Assembly (NCBI GenBank): GCA_036924255.1
Contig: JAUPFN010000004.1
Location: 16,444,114-16,508,113, forward strand
Length of the DNA stretch: 64,000 bases
Direction: 5' to 3'
Origin: Apodemia mormo
Taxonomy: Eukaryota > Arthropoda > Insecta > Lepidoptera > Riodinidae
Positions 13,200 to 24,520 of the stretch are shown piece after piece; the first letter of the stretch is position 1; the number at the start of each line of letters is the position of its first letter. The notes under the pieces are model-generated. The model did no database searches, was not told the DNA's origin, and saw only the letters and a program-made list of their open reading frames with translations. A program made the translations under genes and the position numbers.

Positions 13200-13590
13200 A
13201 TTTTTTTATGTCATATAATAGCAAACCTGATGGAAAGAGACATCCATCGCCTATAGACACAAAATATGTTAATGGCGCATTACTATCCGTGTGGCAAGGT
13301 ATTCATGCTACATGCATAAGTTTGGCGGCTATCTTACCCTCTAGGCCGGAGCACGACAGTCAGAAGCATTGACATTTTATGCATTAACAGATCAGAAGAA
13401 GCAACCAGTCCTTGACGAGACGATTGGAACTCTACCACCTCATAGTGGTCACGATGGAAATGACTCGTATAGCCAATCGTTTGCCTTTTACGAAATGCCT
13501 GGTAGAATGACAGGTGGTCTATTCTTCAAAGGGGCCCGAAACAAATTGGGAAAAATATGCTGTATACGGTATGAAAAATAGGATAGGTTT
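13200..13590 (-). repeat. Rpt-340 copy
   Basis: In order: ATAATAGCAAACCTGATGGA, CATCGCCTATAGACAC, TTAATGGCGCATTAC, CATGCTACATGCATAAG, CGGAGCACGACAG, a long middle deletion or divergence, CCACCTCATAGTGGTC, CGTTTGCCTTTTACG and TATTCTTCAAAGG. This is the Rpt-340 order read on the minus strand. Confidence 0.65.
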
Positions 13591-13951
13591 TAACTTGAAG
13601 TCTATCGACAGGATATCATGAAATGAATCTGTTTACAACACGTTTGTAATAAAAAATACAAATATGGTTGTTCGTGCTTCATACACACGCGAAAGGTGAA
13701 AATGACGTAATCGGTTTCGCAATATTTGCAGCCCTACGCTTCATACAAGGCAATTGGAAAGGTCACTTTTATATTCAAAAAACCATTACCCTATAAATAT
13801 TCAGTGTGTAACATTGACATATTCAGCGGACGCGGACGCGTACGTCAGGTCCGCGCTAAAAATGTCCGAGGCAAATGTCTTACAATACGAAGAAAGAGCT
13901 ACAATTTGGCGTTAGTCATTGTACGACCGCGTTCACGAGTACACATCAACG

Positions 13952-14028
13952 ATGCCGTATTGTATTGTAAAATCGTATAAAAACTGCGCAAGTAAACTGA
14001 AAAAAGACGAAGGTATATCATATTTTCG
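13952..14028 (+). CDS. Possible first exon of a THAP-domain protein
   Basis: From the ATG at 13952 the frame reads M-P-Y-C-I-V-K-S-Y-K-N and continues to G-I-S-Y-F-R, which matches the start of a THAP zinc finger (M-P-x-C near residue 4, a second Cys near residue 9, then G-x-S-F/Y-x-R/F). The frame reaches a strong splice-donor match, CG|GTAAG, at 14028/14029, a place where THAP first exons commonly end. THAP domains are C2CH DNA-binding modules, often domesticated from P-element transposases. Odd point: the expected second zinc-ligand Cys is Tyr, so the finger may not fold. Only about 26 codons are visible and I found no continuation exon. It may be an eroded exon, a pseudogene or a chance match. 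The preceding 200 bp are richer in CpG than the surroundings. Confidence 0.35.
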
Positions 14029-14410
14029 GTAAGAAGGCTATTGTTAATCTTTTAAATAATTGTTTTGCTACGAAAATACACAATTTTATTTTAAATTAAA
14101 TTAATTGCAAAAACAAATGTCAAAATGTCATCTATCCCGAGACCCATTGTGAAATATAGAACAAAAATTTCATAGAGTCGTTTTGTTTTTTTTTTTTAAA
14201 TATATTTAGTTTATCATATGGACGAAATGAAAAACAGGTGTTTCATATATTTTATCCAGTGTTGTAGATTTATATAATACTATATAATACAAGGAATATC
14301 TGATCACATATTCTTTTTGTTATAATGACCAAGCCCTGTTATCTATGTAGCATATTGGTGGCAACTGATTTTGAGGATATATATAATTATAGTTAAATAA
14401 ATATGTTTTT
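14029..14410. other. AT-rich stretch after the THAP-like exon
   Basis: If the donor at 14029 is real this would be the start of an intron. No acceptor-exon pair with THAP residues (C-x2-H) was found. Confidence 0.3.
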
Positions 14411-14416
14411 TTTGTT

Positions 14417-14795
14417 TACATATAAACCCCCGTGTTGGTTCCGGGCTCCTTTGAAAAATAGACCAACTGCCGTTCTGCCAGGCAGGTCGTAAAAGGCCAC
14501 CGATTGGCTATGCGAGTCACTACCATCGTAGCTACTAGGTGGTAGAGTTCTGAATTGTCTCGCCCGGGTTAGGTACCACCGCCTTACCTATTTCTGCCGC
14601 AATAGCGTCAGTGCTTGTCACTGTCGTGTTCCGATTTGGAGGGTAAAATACCCGGTAAACTTATGCATGTGGCATTAGAACTCGCCACAAGTTTATAACG
14701 CACCATTAACATCTTTGGCGTCTATAGGCGATGGTTGACTCTTTCCATCAGGAGACCTATCTGCTTGTTTGGTATCTTATGATATATAAAAAAAA
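14417..14795 (+). repeat. Rpt-340 copy, near complete
   Basis: Reads CCCGTGTTGGTTCCGGGCTC at the left, through TGCCAGGCAGGTCGTAAAAG, ATTTCTGCCGCAATAGCGTC and TTATGCATGTGGCATTAGA, to GATATATAAAAAAAAC at the right. The A-rich right end suggests a retroelement tail in plus orientation. No protein is encoded. The family has at least 12 copies or fragments here. Confidence 0.7.
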
Positions 14796-14799
14796 CATT

Positions 14800-15470
14800 T
14801 ACTTTAATTTTGAACTTTTCTCCAGTGACGTCGGTAGAAGTTGAAAGATTAATTTTTCACTTCAATTTAATAAAATATAAAATTATATATTTTTTTAAAT
14901 ATTTTTACACTATATCGTAGAATAAACTGGTAACTTATAATTAATTTTAATTAATTACACAACGTATTATCGGCATTTTTTGGTTACAAGAGAAAAGAAA
15001 AAAAAATCGTATCCAATATTTTTTAGTTATTGAAAAACTAGACTAAAGAAAATCGTAACAAAACTTTTAGTTAACATTATTTGTTTTTTCTTCCGTAAAC
15101 TAGTTTGTAAAGTTAAATAATTTTATCAAATTTTGTCAACAAAGCGACTTCATGCATTCCTTGTTCTATCATATTTTTTTATTTGAATTTATCCATATTT
15201 AAATTTAAATAAAGAATATGATCTAGAACAAGTTTGGAATTTAGTGTTTAAATTCCTTTGTTAAGATTTCTATTTCTGTGATGTGTAACTGGGACACATT
15301 TTTCGCGATTTTACTATGAAACCCGATGTCCATAGTAATAATATGTCAATGGTGTGTAATAAAAAAAATTAGAAAAAATAAAATTACATGGATCTTGACT
15401 AAATTATGCACTAATCTACTCGATTAAAAACTAGCCTAGCCAAAACAAGGCTTTACAGACTTTGGACAAA
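14800..15470. other. Unassigned AT-rich stretch
   Basis: No recognisable gene or element. Confidence 0.4.
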
Positions 15471-15474
15471 AATC

Positions 15475-15635
15475 ATTTTTCAACTGACTTCCCAAAAATT
15501 TTACTCGATTCGGTAGATAACCTACCTATATAAAGTGATTAGAAAAAAAATTGTTTGAAGCAATATACTTCCCGTTTAGTTCGATATAAGTTGGTATAGA
15601 TCGGATTCAGCGCTGCAGAGATAGAGGATGGAAGA
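15475..15635 (+). repeat. Rpt-C fragment
   Basis: Shares TTTTCAACTGACTTCC, ATACTTCCCGTTTAGTTCGA and a GATCTGATTCAG-like block with 41787-41960. This sequence type is widespread in lepidopteran genomes in my experience of the family. Confidence 0.5.
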
Positions 15636-16009
15636 TAGTTGTTTCAGTTTCACTGCGTTTAAGTTATACTTCACGAAACTAGATTCAAACCGAAGAATTA
15701 AACATTTCCAACCGCCTGTGGAACGCTGCACTGTTGCGTCTACACTCAGTTTCAATGAGCCTTCGTAGAATGAAATATGTTTTTTTTTAAGCAGAAGTGT
15801 GTATGCTATAGAAAGAAGGGTGCAAATGGAATACACCGCATTAATATAGAATTGTTATTTTTTTTTATTACACCCATTCATATTATAGGGGCGTGCGCTC
15901 CTTGTAGGCAGAAACGCAGTGCTTTACTTGCCATTCAGATATTTTAATAAAACGTTCGTACGTTTTAGATGACTTTAATTAACAGTAAATAAATTAATAA
16001 AAGGTCTAA

Positions 16010-16140
16010 TCTATTCATATAATAAAATCTTAGGAAAGTCAATGTATGTCCGGGGTAAACTCAAAAAGTACTACATGGATTTACCTCAAATTTTGCATGA
16101 ATATTACTAATAGGTCGGGTCGGGACCTTGATATAAAACC
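16010..16140 (+). mobile_element. Helitron-like family C, internally deleted fragment
   Basis: The 5' border A|TCTATTCATATAATAAAATC is followed directly by ATGTCCGGGGTAAACTC and GCATGAATATTACTAATAGG, so about 110 bp present at 61577-61730 are missing. The 3' CTAG end is absent. Confidence 0.6.
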
Positions 16141-16426
16141 CTACAATCTAAGTGGATATTTGAGAGAATCATGAAAGGTAATTACATAATATATGACATA
16201 GATTAACTTTCTTGTCAAAACACAGCGGAGCCTTCATTTTGTGTGTCTGACGGAATACAAATTTAAAATTAATTGCTTTATAAAACTTGGCTAATTTGAA
16301 ATATATTCATTAAAGGAAATAAACCTGCCCTAATTCATCAAACGTCGCTGTTAATAATTTCATATCGAACTTAATGTAAAATACTAACTTAATTAAGAAA
16401 TACGTTTAAGATTCCATGGGTTTCAA

Positions 16427-16525
16427 CGGTTTAATCTTTTTTGCGTGGGAAAGATAAAAGCAGACCGCTTTCCTGGTCAGATGGCTGGCCATTTCTAGTT
16501 GGTTTGGGCTTCTTTATACATGAAT
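16427..16525 (+). repeat. Rpt-E copy
   Basis: GTGGGAAAGATAAAAGCAGACCGCTTTCCTGG followed by CAGATGGCTGGCCATTTCTAGTTGG. Relatives start at 17035 and 17571, with a weak one at 19740. No coding content. Confidence 0.5.
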
Positions 16526-16763
16526 TGATATAACATTTAAAATCAGTAGAAATTTTTATTTATTTACACGCACTGCCTTACAAAAAAAATTACTTGAACG
16601 TTTGTGGCGCACGCTTCTGTGTTGCATATTTCATTTACAAATTTTATTATTTGAAGGTCCTTGATTGGGTGGTGAGCGACCTTGCTAACTCATATATTAT
16701 TACTACGTAAAATTATAACTTGTATTTTGCCTTAATTATTGTCAGTATGTTTAGTCTTCTTTA

Positions 16764-17026
16764 AATAAATAATAAATATTCACAGGACAAATTACACCTA
16801 CCGATCAAAACCCAAAGTAAGCAAATTATTTGCTAGAGGTATGGGTGTTAGTCAACAAAACTAATACATTCAAAATACATATATAAATACTGTAACATAT
16901 ATAATAATCACCCAAACCTAATAATACAAACTTACTTATCACACAAATGTTCGTCCCTGCCGAGAACCGAAACCGAGCTCCATCGATCAATGATTAGGTT
17001 CGCTAACTACACGACTAACGGGACGG
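16764..17026 (-). mobile_element. SINE-2 copy
   Basis: Reverse orientation: AAATATTCACAGGACAAATTAC at the 3' end, then CCAAAGTAAGCAAATTATTTG, ATGGGTGTTAGTCAAC, CACACAAATGTTCGTCCCTG and the tRNA-like head GCTAACTACACGACTAACGGG. The B box is mutated. Confidence 0.7.
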
Positions 17027-17110
17027 TCAGAGGAAAGACAAGCAGACCGTTTTCCTGATATTCAGATGGCTGGCTATCCCTAATTGGTTTAGTCTTCTTT
17101 TAAACAGTTA
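17027..17110 (+). repeat. Rpt-E copy
   Basis: GAAAGACAAGCAGACCGTTTTCCTGA and CAGATGGCTGGCTATCCC, directly adjoining the SINE-2 head. Confidence 0.5.
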
Positions 17111-17135
17111 ATCATCTGCATGCATTTATGTAAAA

Positions 17136-17456
17136 CTAGCTGTTGCCAGCGACTTCGTCCGCGCGGACTTCGTTTACTCTGCACTGCTCCTCCCCCGTAG
17201 GTGATAGCGTGATAATATGTAGCCTATATGTTTACCCGACCTGTTAGTAATATTCATGCAAAATTTGAAGTAAATCCATGCAGTACTTTTTGAGTTTACC
17301 CCGGACATACAGACAGACAAACAGATAAACAGACAAAAATTCTAAAAACTATATTTTTGGCTTCGATATCAATTGTAGATCACGCCCCAAGTATTCTTTT
17401 AAAGAAATATTCAATGTACAGTTTTGACTTTCCTACGATTTTATTATATGTATAGA
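17136..17456 (-). mobile_element. Helitron-like family C, full-length copy
   Basis: Read on the minus strand it begins TCTATACATATAATAAAATCG and ends GGCAACAGCTAG. The flanks are A on the 5' side and T on the 3' side, which is the Helitron A|T target. The palindrome TCCGCGCGGA lies about 20 bases before the 3' CTAG, as expected for the Helitron terminal hairpin. At 321 bp it encodes nothing and would depend on an autonomous helper. Confidence 0.8.
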
Positions 17457-17609
17457 TATAGATAACATGCTAAAAGAAAATTACATATAAAACTCCACAC
17501 ATTTCACCGTTTTAGGCCATCGACATAGTATACAATTTATTTTACTTTGGTCGAAGTTTTAAGCTTTCTGGCGTAGGAAAGATACAAACAGACCGTTTTC
17601 TTGATGGTC

Positions 17610-17612
<3 letters not shown>

Positions 17613-17667
<55 letters not shown>
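17613..17667. repeat. (TA)n microsatellite
   Basis: 55-bp (TA)n tract, preceded by an Rpt-E fragment (17571-17612) and followed directly by the left arm of a palindromic element. Confidence 0.95.
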
Positions 17668-18625
<958 letters not shown>

Positions 18626-18879
18626 TTAAGTATAAAATTATACACATTATCACATTATCTCACCAAAAGATAGCAACGCACCATTAACACATTTGGTGTC
18701 AACAAATAATAGGTATAGGAAGTAAAAAGCTAACCATAAATAAAAATAAATTAATATTATGCTCGGTTTCCCTACAAAGTAGACAAGGTAAACGAACATT
18801 GATAGACAATCTAGTTCACTACGACTTTGTGAAAGAGCTGAGTGATCCACATCGTTGTATTTACTGGTATTGATTGTTT

Positions 18880-18935
18880 CATGACATAATGTAAACAGCT
18901 TTACGTGCTCATTCGAAGCACGGGGTTTTATTTCG
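18880..18935 (-). repeat. SINE-3 fragment
   Basis: GCTTTACGTGCTCATTCGAAGCACGGG is the reverse of the SINE-3 body block at 46226-46253. It is preceded at 18655-18710 by an Rpt-340 fragment (AGATAGCAACGCACCATTAAC). Confidence 0.5.
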
Positions 18936-18989
18936 GGGATTACAAAATGAGGCAAGGCACTGAGGCAAGGCGTGCTAATGCACCTACCA

Positions 18990-19322
18990 TGGAACGCCGG
19001 GCTGCTGGGTTTGTTCTATATTAGCTTATAATAGCGGTGGGTAGTATTCATTCCTCGGGGTGAATTTATTTACTTATTCCGACTCCAAGCACGGATATGA
19101 TTCACCTTATTTATTCCTTTGGCTCACTTCGCCTTTTTTTAATTGCATTGTATCATATTCTGTGATCATATCCTTAATGAACGTTTCCCTATATGTTTTT
19201 CTCACTCTCAACAATTCCACAATACAATGAAAGCAGTTTTTTTAGGTTGATTATCACTTGCCGCGACTTACCGGAAGAGTGTAGACATCATCCGCAATTC
19301 GCAATATCACTCACTCTCTCAT
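18990..19322. other. Unassigned stretch
   Basis: Contains ATTCTGTGATCAT near 19160, matched in reverse by TGATCACAG at 19542; no complete element could be delimited. Confidence 0.3.
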
Positions 19323-19542
19323 TCTGAGTGCTAAGTGTGAGTTTTTCTTTTCGCATTCGATCGTCAGCGCGTTTGGAGTTTACTAGGAATTTGTATGTGA
19401 TTTGTACAGCACCACCTAGTGGTAAACGTGAGAAACCAGTTTACCACTAGGTAGCGCTGTTCAAATCACATACAAATTCCTAGTAAACTCGAAACGCGTT
19501 CACGATCGAATGCGAAAAGAAAAACTCACACTTAGCACTCTG
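19323..19542. mobile_element. Palindromic MITE copy 2
   Basis: Near-identical to 6406-6624: TCTGAGTGCTAAGTGTGAG to CTCACACTTAGCACTCTG, with only scattered substitutions (CGATCGTCAGCG for CGATCGTGAGCG, one A for G in the centre). The high similarity suggests recent movement. Confidence 0.85.
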
Positions 19543-19834
19543 ATCACAGTACGCTCAGTCGCTCATCATTCCGGCCGGAATAAATAATTCTGCGGAGACG
19601 AGAAGGATTTAAAAGAATAAATAAGCATATCTTATCCAGCCACGGAATCAGTATATTTGATTCAGTACCTACACAGCTTTAGTTCATAACTTCAATATTG
19701 TTAAATATGTAACTAATGTAGGTAAATGGACTTTAACTCATAATGATTTAAACAAACAATCTCTAGTTGGATTGGTCTTCTTGTGATAGTTAAATATCTG
19801 CCACTTTATCTAATACCTTTAAACGAGCAATTCT

Positions 19835-20015
19835 TGTAGCTCGGTTCCCAAGATATGGGTATGTGAATATAATAATATGTAAGCGAAGCTCGGTCTACCA
19901 GGTACAGAAAAAAAAATTTCTATAGGAATCAATTTATCAAGGTTCCAGGGCCAAGGAAAGCTCGGTTCCCAAGATATGGGTATGTGAAAAACCGAGCAAA
20001 GCTCGGTCAACCAGA
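19835..20015 (+). mobile_element. Helitron-like 3' segments, tandem pair
   Basis: The block CTCGGTTCCCAAGATATGGG occurs at 19841 and 19961, a 120-bp period. Each is followed by a hairpin of the form AGC(G/A)AAGCTCGGT then C(T/A)ACCAG, resembling the terminal hairpin of Helitron 3' ends; the final CTAG is mutated to CCAG. Confidence 0.45.
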
Positions 20016-20049
20016 TATTGTAAATTAATTACTAATTCAAACCCGGAAT

Positions 20050-20400
20050 CTCTCTTTTTTATAGTAGAGGGAGCAAACGAGCAGGGAATGTATGGTTAGT
20101 GATCACCGCCACCCATGAACATCTGCAACACTACGGGTCTTGCAGTTGCGTTGTCGGCCATTAAAAAATTAGTAAGCACTTTTCTTGAAGGTCCACAATA
20201 GCCGTATTCGTTCGGAAACACCCCCGCCGGTAATTGATTCCACAAAAGAGTAGTGTGAGGCAGATAGTGCCGACAAAAGCGCACAAAAAGATGGAACTTT
20301 AAATTTATATATAAAATGGATGTCCAATTATGGAATTTTGGGGCAGGAATTAATTCGAATACCTGAATCTCATAGCGTGTGCTAAAAAGGCTATTCATTT
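20050..20400 (-). pseudogene. LINE RT C-terminus and 3' UTR, 5'-truncated
   Basis: The minus-strand frame 20398-20096 encodes ...F-E-L-I-P-A-P-K-F-H-N..., then T-T-L-L-W-N-Q-L-P-A-G-V-F-P, a signature of the extreme C-terminus of CR1/jockey-superfamily reverse transcriptases. The coding end is followed by a T-run on the plus strand at 20052-20062, i.e. a poly(A)-like 3' tail. The catalytic RT domain is absent: the copy is 5'-truncated at about 20400. A sister fragment at 51141-51746 retains more of the protein. Confidence 0.7.
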
Positions 20401-20742
20401 AAAAAATGAATCAGACCTTTTACCTACTAGATATAAATTTGCAATTTAAAATTTACAAACTCAGTATCCTTGTAATACTGCTGTATATGTGTAATAGTGT
20501 GAATAAATAAATGGTTATGATTCGAGCGCAGGTCGTCCGACCGTCTAAACAAATGACTCATGTGATGACAAATGACAAAATAGCTGTTCATTGAACATTC
20601 AGCTGTTAAGGTCGCGACATCTGACTTTAATTGGGCTTAATAAGATCAGGTGAAGAATTTTTCGGAATATCGTTCTAATTAAATTGAACAAGCGTGAATT
20701 AGATGGATGATTTTTTTTTTCGTATTGGTTCGGGCTCTTTTT

Positions 20743-21143
20743 AGGGTTTTATTACTAAAGCTCCGCTGTCCGTCCGTCTGTCTGTCGCAAGGCTATAATG
20801 TCATGAATTGTAATAGTTTACAGTTAAAATTTTCACAGATAGTTTATTTCTGTTGCCGCTATGACAACAAACACTAAAAACAGAATAAAATAATTATTTA
20901 AGGGGGGCTTCAATACAAAAAACGTGATTTTTTGCAATTTTTTCCTCGATCTGAATAACGACAACTGATAGGTGCTTGGAATATTTACAGAATTTTAGTA
21001 ATTTACAATAAATAATTAAAAAAATATAATATTTAAAAGGGACTCCCATGCAATAAACTTGTATTTTTGCCGTTTTTTATAGGTGATGCACAGACCCATT
21101 CGTTCGCGAGTTCGACCCGCACTTGGTCCCTTTTTTTAATTGT
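20743..21143 (+). repeat. Insect retroelement tail repeat, near full
   Basis: Reads TTTTTAGGGTTTTATTACTAAAG, CTCCGCTGTCCGTCCGTCTG, TTTTCACAGATAGTTTATTTCTGTTGCCGCTATGACAACAAA, CATGCAATAAACTTG and TTCGTTCGCGAGTTCGACCCGCACTTGG. I recognise this as a common arthropod repeat, probably a retroelement 3' region. A second copy lies at 25082-25305. No protein is encoded. Confidence 0.6.
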
Positions 21144-21287
21144 AGGTCCTCTTGTTTCTGGTAAGATAAGATGCGTAAAGAAGTTACCGTAACCTCTTGA
21201 ATGTTGCGCCACATGCCATAACTCACCGGGGCATGTATAAGGTATCATCGCCTAACCTTTCATAGCCGCTGTCAGTTTTTGTCACCC

Positions 21288-21345
21288 TCGTGTTGGTCTA
21301 GAGCTCCTTATAAAAATAGACTTTCTGCCTTCTTGAAAAGCATGT
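21288..21345 (+). repeat. Rpt-340 left-end fragment
   Basis: CTCGTGTTGGTCTAGAGCTCC and AAAAATAGACTTTCTGCC match the left end of 14417-14795. Confidence 0.45.
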
Positions 21346-21395
21346 CATTGAAGGAAGGACACATAATTTTAGAATCTTTTCTTCTCTCTATACCC

Positions 21396-21500
21396 ATGCA
21401 TTGTTCTGGGTTTTTGTCAAATTCTTTCGCTGTTCAAGCAATTCGCTTGTGGAATTCTCTTCCAGCTAATATTAGAAGAGTATATTTAAGAAAAATCTAA
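21396..21500 (+). pseudogene. Retroelement RT C-terminal remnant
   Basis: The end of a 73-codon frame reads ...N-S-F-A-V-Q-A-I-R-L-W-N-S-L-P-A-N-I-R-R. The pattern S-F-x-V-x-A-x-x-L-W-N-x-L-P is typical of the C-terminal tail of jockey-like LINE proteins. No RT catalytic motif is present, so it is a short relic; the rest of the frame is unrelated sequence. Confidence 0.5.
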
Positions 21501-22130
21501 AGCTGCACATCCTTACATCACATGGCTAATGTTTTGAGTGTCATGCATTAAGTTGTTATAACATATATAAAAAAATAGTTTTTTCATATTATTTACCGAT
21601 ACATATACATATATGTATTTTTATATCTATATATGTAAGAATGTATGTATATATGTAATGTAGATATAAGAATATTATGAAATTAAAACCACTCAGTATG
21701 ATTTTTTGGTTAATCGAATCGTTAGCTGGTAGAGAATGATTTATGCATGAAGCTCGCCATATGTACCTTATACATTCTGTATGTGGTTCAATAAAAATGG
21801 ACGCAGACTAAAAGATTAGTACTACTATCTGCTCATAATTGAAAATGCTTCTTCAAAAGACATTTACCTAAGAATTCATTAAAAAATTATAGCATAAAAA
21901 TAGAAAATTTAATTGGCATTAAATTGCCAAACATCAGTAGGTGTTACTAGTCTATCCAATATTAAAATTATTTATATAGTTATATATAAATTCATTGCTA
22001 TATTTTTAGAATACTTATGTATAAGTATTCCAAAAATATAGCAATTCATCTTTTACTTGGAGGCTTTAAACATGACGTCCTTCATTTTATTTATAAATTC
22101 ATCATAAGATTCAATAATTTTCAAGAGGTT
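21501..22130. other. AT-rich stretch with a strong hairpin
   Basis: Contains the 52-bp hairpin at 21994-22045 (25-bp arms ATTGCTATATTTTTAGAATA..., one mismatch, 2-base loop). Otherwise nothing recognised. Confidence 0.6.
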
Positions 22131-22345
22131 AATTCAATTAGTGTAATTTGTCTAGCGAATATTTGTTTATTTATTAATTATTAAATCTTTTCTATTTATA
22201 ATATTAGTGTAGATAATAAACAAAACTATATAAAATTACACAAATGCTTGTCTAAGGCGTTGCTTATCTTGTCCAACCCGTCCACAGAAAACATATATAG
22301 AACCCCCGTTCAATCAGGGTCGTTAGCTACTCGAACAATGGGCAG
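22131..22345. repeat. Two SINE-2 fragments, opposed
   Basis: 22131-22180 (+) is a SINE-2 3' end (AGTGTAATTTGTCTAGCGAATATTTG). 22226-22345 (-) is a decayed SINE-2 head (ATTACACAAATGCTTGTC to CCCCCGTTCAATCAGGGTCG, CTACTCGAACAATGGG). Confidence 0.5.
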
Positions 22346-22349
22346 ATAT

Positions 22350-23040
22350 TTTATATTTCATTTTAACAAAGTATTTGTTATTGTGTGATCAAGTTTCTAA
22401 TCTCGTCTTTCATAACATAAGTGCGGTCACAAGTGTCACCTCTATACCATCAATTATCTCGAACTTGATACGTAGTGGCTAATAAGGCCTTGCACTGAAA
22501 GAGTGGGTTGCGTGAATCTACCCGCGCTACAATTCTTAGCAAATTCTAAGCCTGAATAGTGAATATGTTCTGCGTATGTTCTAAGTATATATCAAACTAG
22601 TACTTCAATATAACAAGTTTTGTAATCTAAACGAATAATTAAATTGGAATGCCTGTAATATTAAAATAAACCGTTTTTTACTATATGCATATGGACGGTA
22701 CCTATAACAAAATAACATTTTTTACAATTTTTGTCTGTCGGACTGTATGTTCAGGCTAATCTCTGAAAGGGTCGGACTTTCCCTGGCAGGTAGCAGATTA
22801 TCTTATATACCTACATGCTCATGAATTATAGATCGGCCGAGTTTATGGTAGTTGATCATTCAGTTGGAACGTCAGCCCTGATTTGTGTAATGTGACTAAC
22901 AGATTAACTTGTATTTTTTTGTTTCAGTTCAGTCGGTTTTTTTTATAATAACGCAAAATCACAAGTTTAGTATCGGGACTGATTAGATAGAGACATAGTA
23001 GATTTGTAATTATTTGAAATTAATGTAGTTTAATTTTATT
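22350..23040. other. Unassigned stretch
   Basis: No coding region or repeat was recognised. Confidence 0.35.
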
Positions 23041-23046
23041 CATTAA

Positions 23047-23350
23047 TTTAGTTTTCGTTGATCAAATTGAGTACTGTCCGAAGGTGGTGTCAAGAGTCTT
23101 TGCAACCGGCGTGTGTGTATGAAGAAAGTGATGGATGTGGAGGAAGCGAGACAAGCCTGCAAGTGGTTTTCGCAATGGCACCAAAAAGAAAGACGTCGGT
23201 TTAATAAATGGGTAAGACTCATTTGTCTTACTTCCTTTCCATTAATTATTACTCTTTTCATACAAACACGCCGATTGCAAAGATTTGACACCACTCTCGG
23301 ACAATACCCGATCAATCAGGCTATGTCTTGTTTTTCCCTGGTACCTGGTG
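23047..23350. pseudogene. Inverted pair of RTE-like LINE C-terminal fragments
   Basis: 23047-23162 (+) and 23241-23350 (-) both encode the block ...R-R-V-C-M-K-(R/K)-V-(I/M)... and D-Q-L/I-...-S-E-G-like sequence matching the LINE end at 40253-40610, but in opposite orientations. The 78 bp between them (TTTTCGCAATGGCACCAAAA to GGTAAGACTCATT) match part of the fold-back element at 43950-44390. A rearrangement or insertion between two LINE copies is implied. Confidence 0.65.
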
Positions 23351-23354
23351 TCCC

Positions 23355-24180
23355 CATTATGGAATGTAACTATGTAATATGAATCCGCCGAAATGGTACC
23401 AAACTTTGAACAGTTTTTTTAAAAGAAAAGTTAAAAAACCTATAATATTTACCAACTGTGTTAAAGGAGAAACAGTTTTATTATTAAGAATCTATATATT
23501 AATACGTGAAGGAAAAATGTGGACTCTTTTTAAGACAATTGCGCGAACGGTGAAGTATGAAATTTGGCACAGTTAAAGTTTACATTGCGGAGGACTGCAG
23601 AAACCTAATATTTTTAACAAAAGGCATTAGAAATACATTAAATTAATAAAAAAAAAATAAACATAACACACACTACATTCATGTGACATACATGGTAATA
23701 TACACACATGTATACTATTTTCTTCACGGCTAGTCAGTTGTCAAACTTGAAAGAGATTTTATTGTTTAGTCCATGGTCGAATTTCGGCCACATGCGATCT
23801 CTAGTACTTATAATTCTTCATCACACAATAATTCCAAATTTAAAGATTAAATTCCTTATTAGCGGGAGCGTTTCCATGTCAAAAAAATCGCAAAGCCAAA
23901 CATTACGAAAAGCTAGCCTTGATTTAAATAAAGTTTTTTTCAGCCAGAACGATGAAACGAGGCAAGATCACGTGTACGTGATACCACAAATGTGGCAATA
24001 CTAGCAAATGAAAATTGTATCCCTAACATTTACATAAAATTAGTTTAAAATCATATCAACATTGATCACGTTAGGTAAACATGTTTATTTAAATTATTAA
24101 GTTTCAAGACTCTAGACAAATACATATTACTTATATATATGATGGGAAAGTAACATATTTTACCTCGTGATGGTCAGGGT
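23355..24180. other. Unassigned stretch with short open frames
   Basis: Frames at 23379-23576 and 23708-24004 (+) are open but show no domain I can name. The second ends with a Lys/Ser/Gln-rich region. Neither is supported by splice or promoter signals. Confidence 0.3.
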
Positions 24181-24185
24181 TTGAA

Positions 24186-24514
24186 GAATGGAATATCTGC
24201 CATTTGGCCAGGCCGGTCAGGCAGGTCGTAAAAGGCGAACGATCAGCTATACGTGTCACTACCGTCGTGAATACTAGGTGGTAGAGTTCCTCAACGTGTG
24301 GCTCGGGTATATGATAATGCCGCAATGGCGTCAACGCTTGTCATTGTCGTATTTAGATATATAGTATTATAAAGGGTAAAGTAGCCGGTAAACTTATGCG
24401 GGCGGCACTAATATTTCCTCGTACGGATAGCGGAAGCACCATTAACATCTCTGGTGTTTATAGGCGATCGTTGTCTTTTCCATTATGAGAGCCATTTGTT
24501 TGCTTAATAACTTA
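24186..24514 (+). repeat. Rpt-340 copy (left half of an inverted pair)
   Basis: GAAGAATGGAATATCTGCC, CAGGCAGGTCGTAAAAGGCG, GTGGTAGAGTTCC, ATGCCGCAATGGCGTCAACGC and AACATCTCTGGTGTTTATAGG, in plus order. Its right end meets the right end of the next copy about 7 bp away. Confidence 0.65.
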
Positions 24515-24520
24515 TAACTT

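Noticed and set aside
13369..13581. 70-codon plus-strand frame (also 24442-24675 and 58453-58638 on minus)
   Set aside because: These run through Rpt-340 copies in unrelated frames and are not shared between copies.
13726..13980. 84-codon frame overlapping the THAP-like exon
   Set aside because: Different frame from the THAP-like start; rich in Arg/Lys from CpG-rich sequence; no domain.
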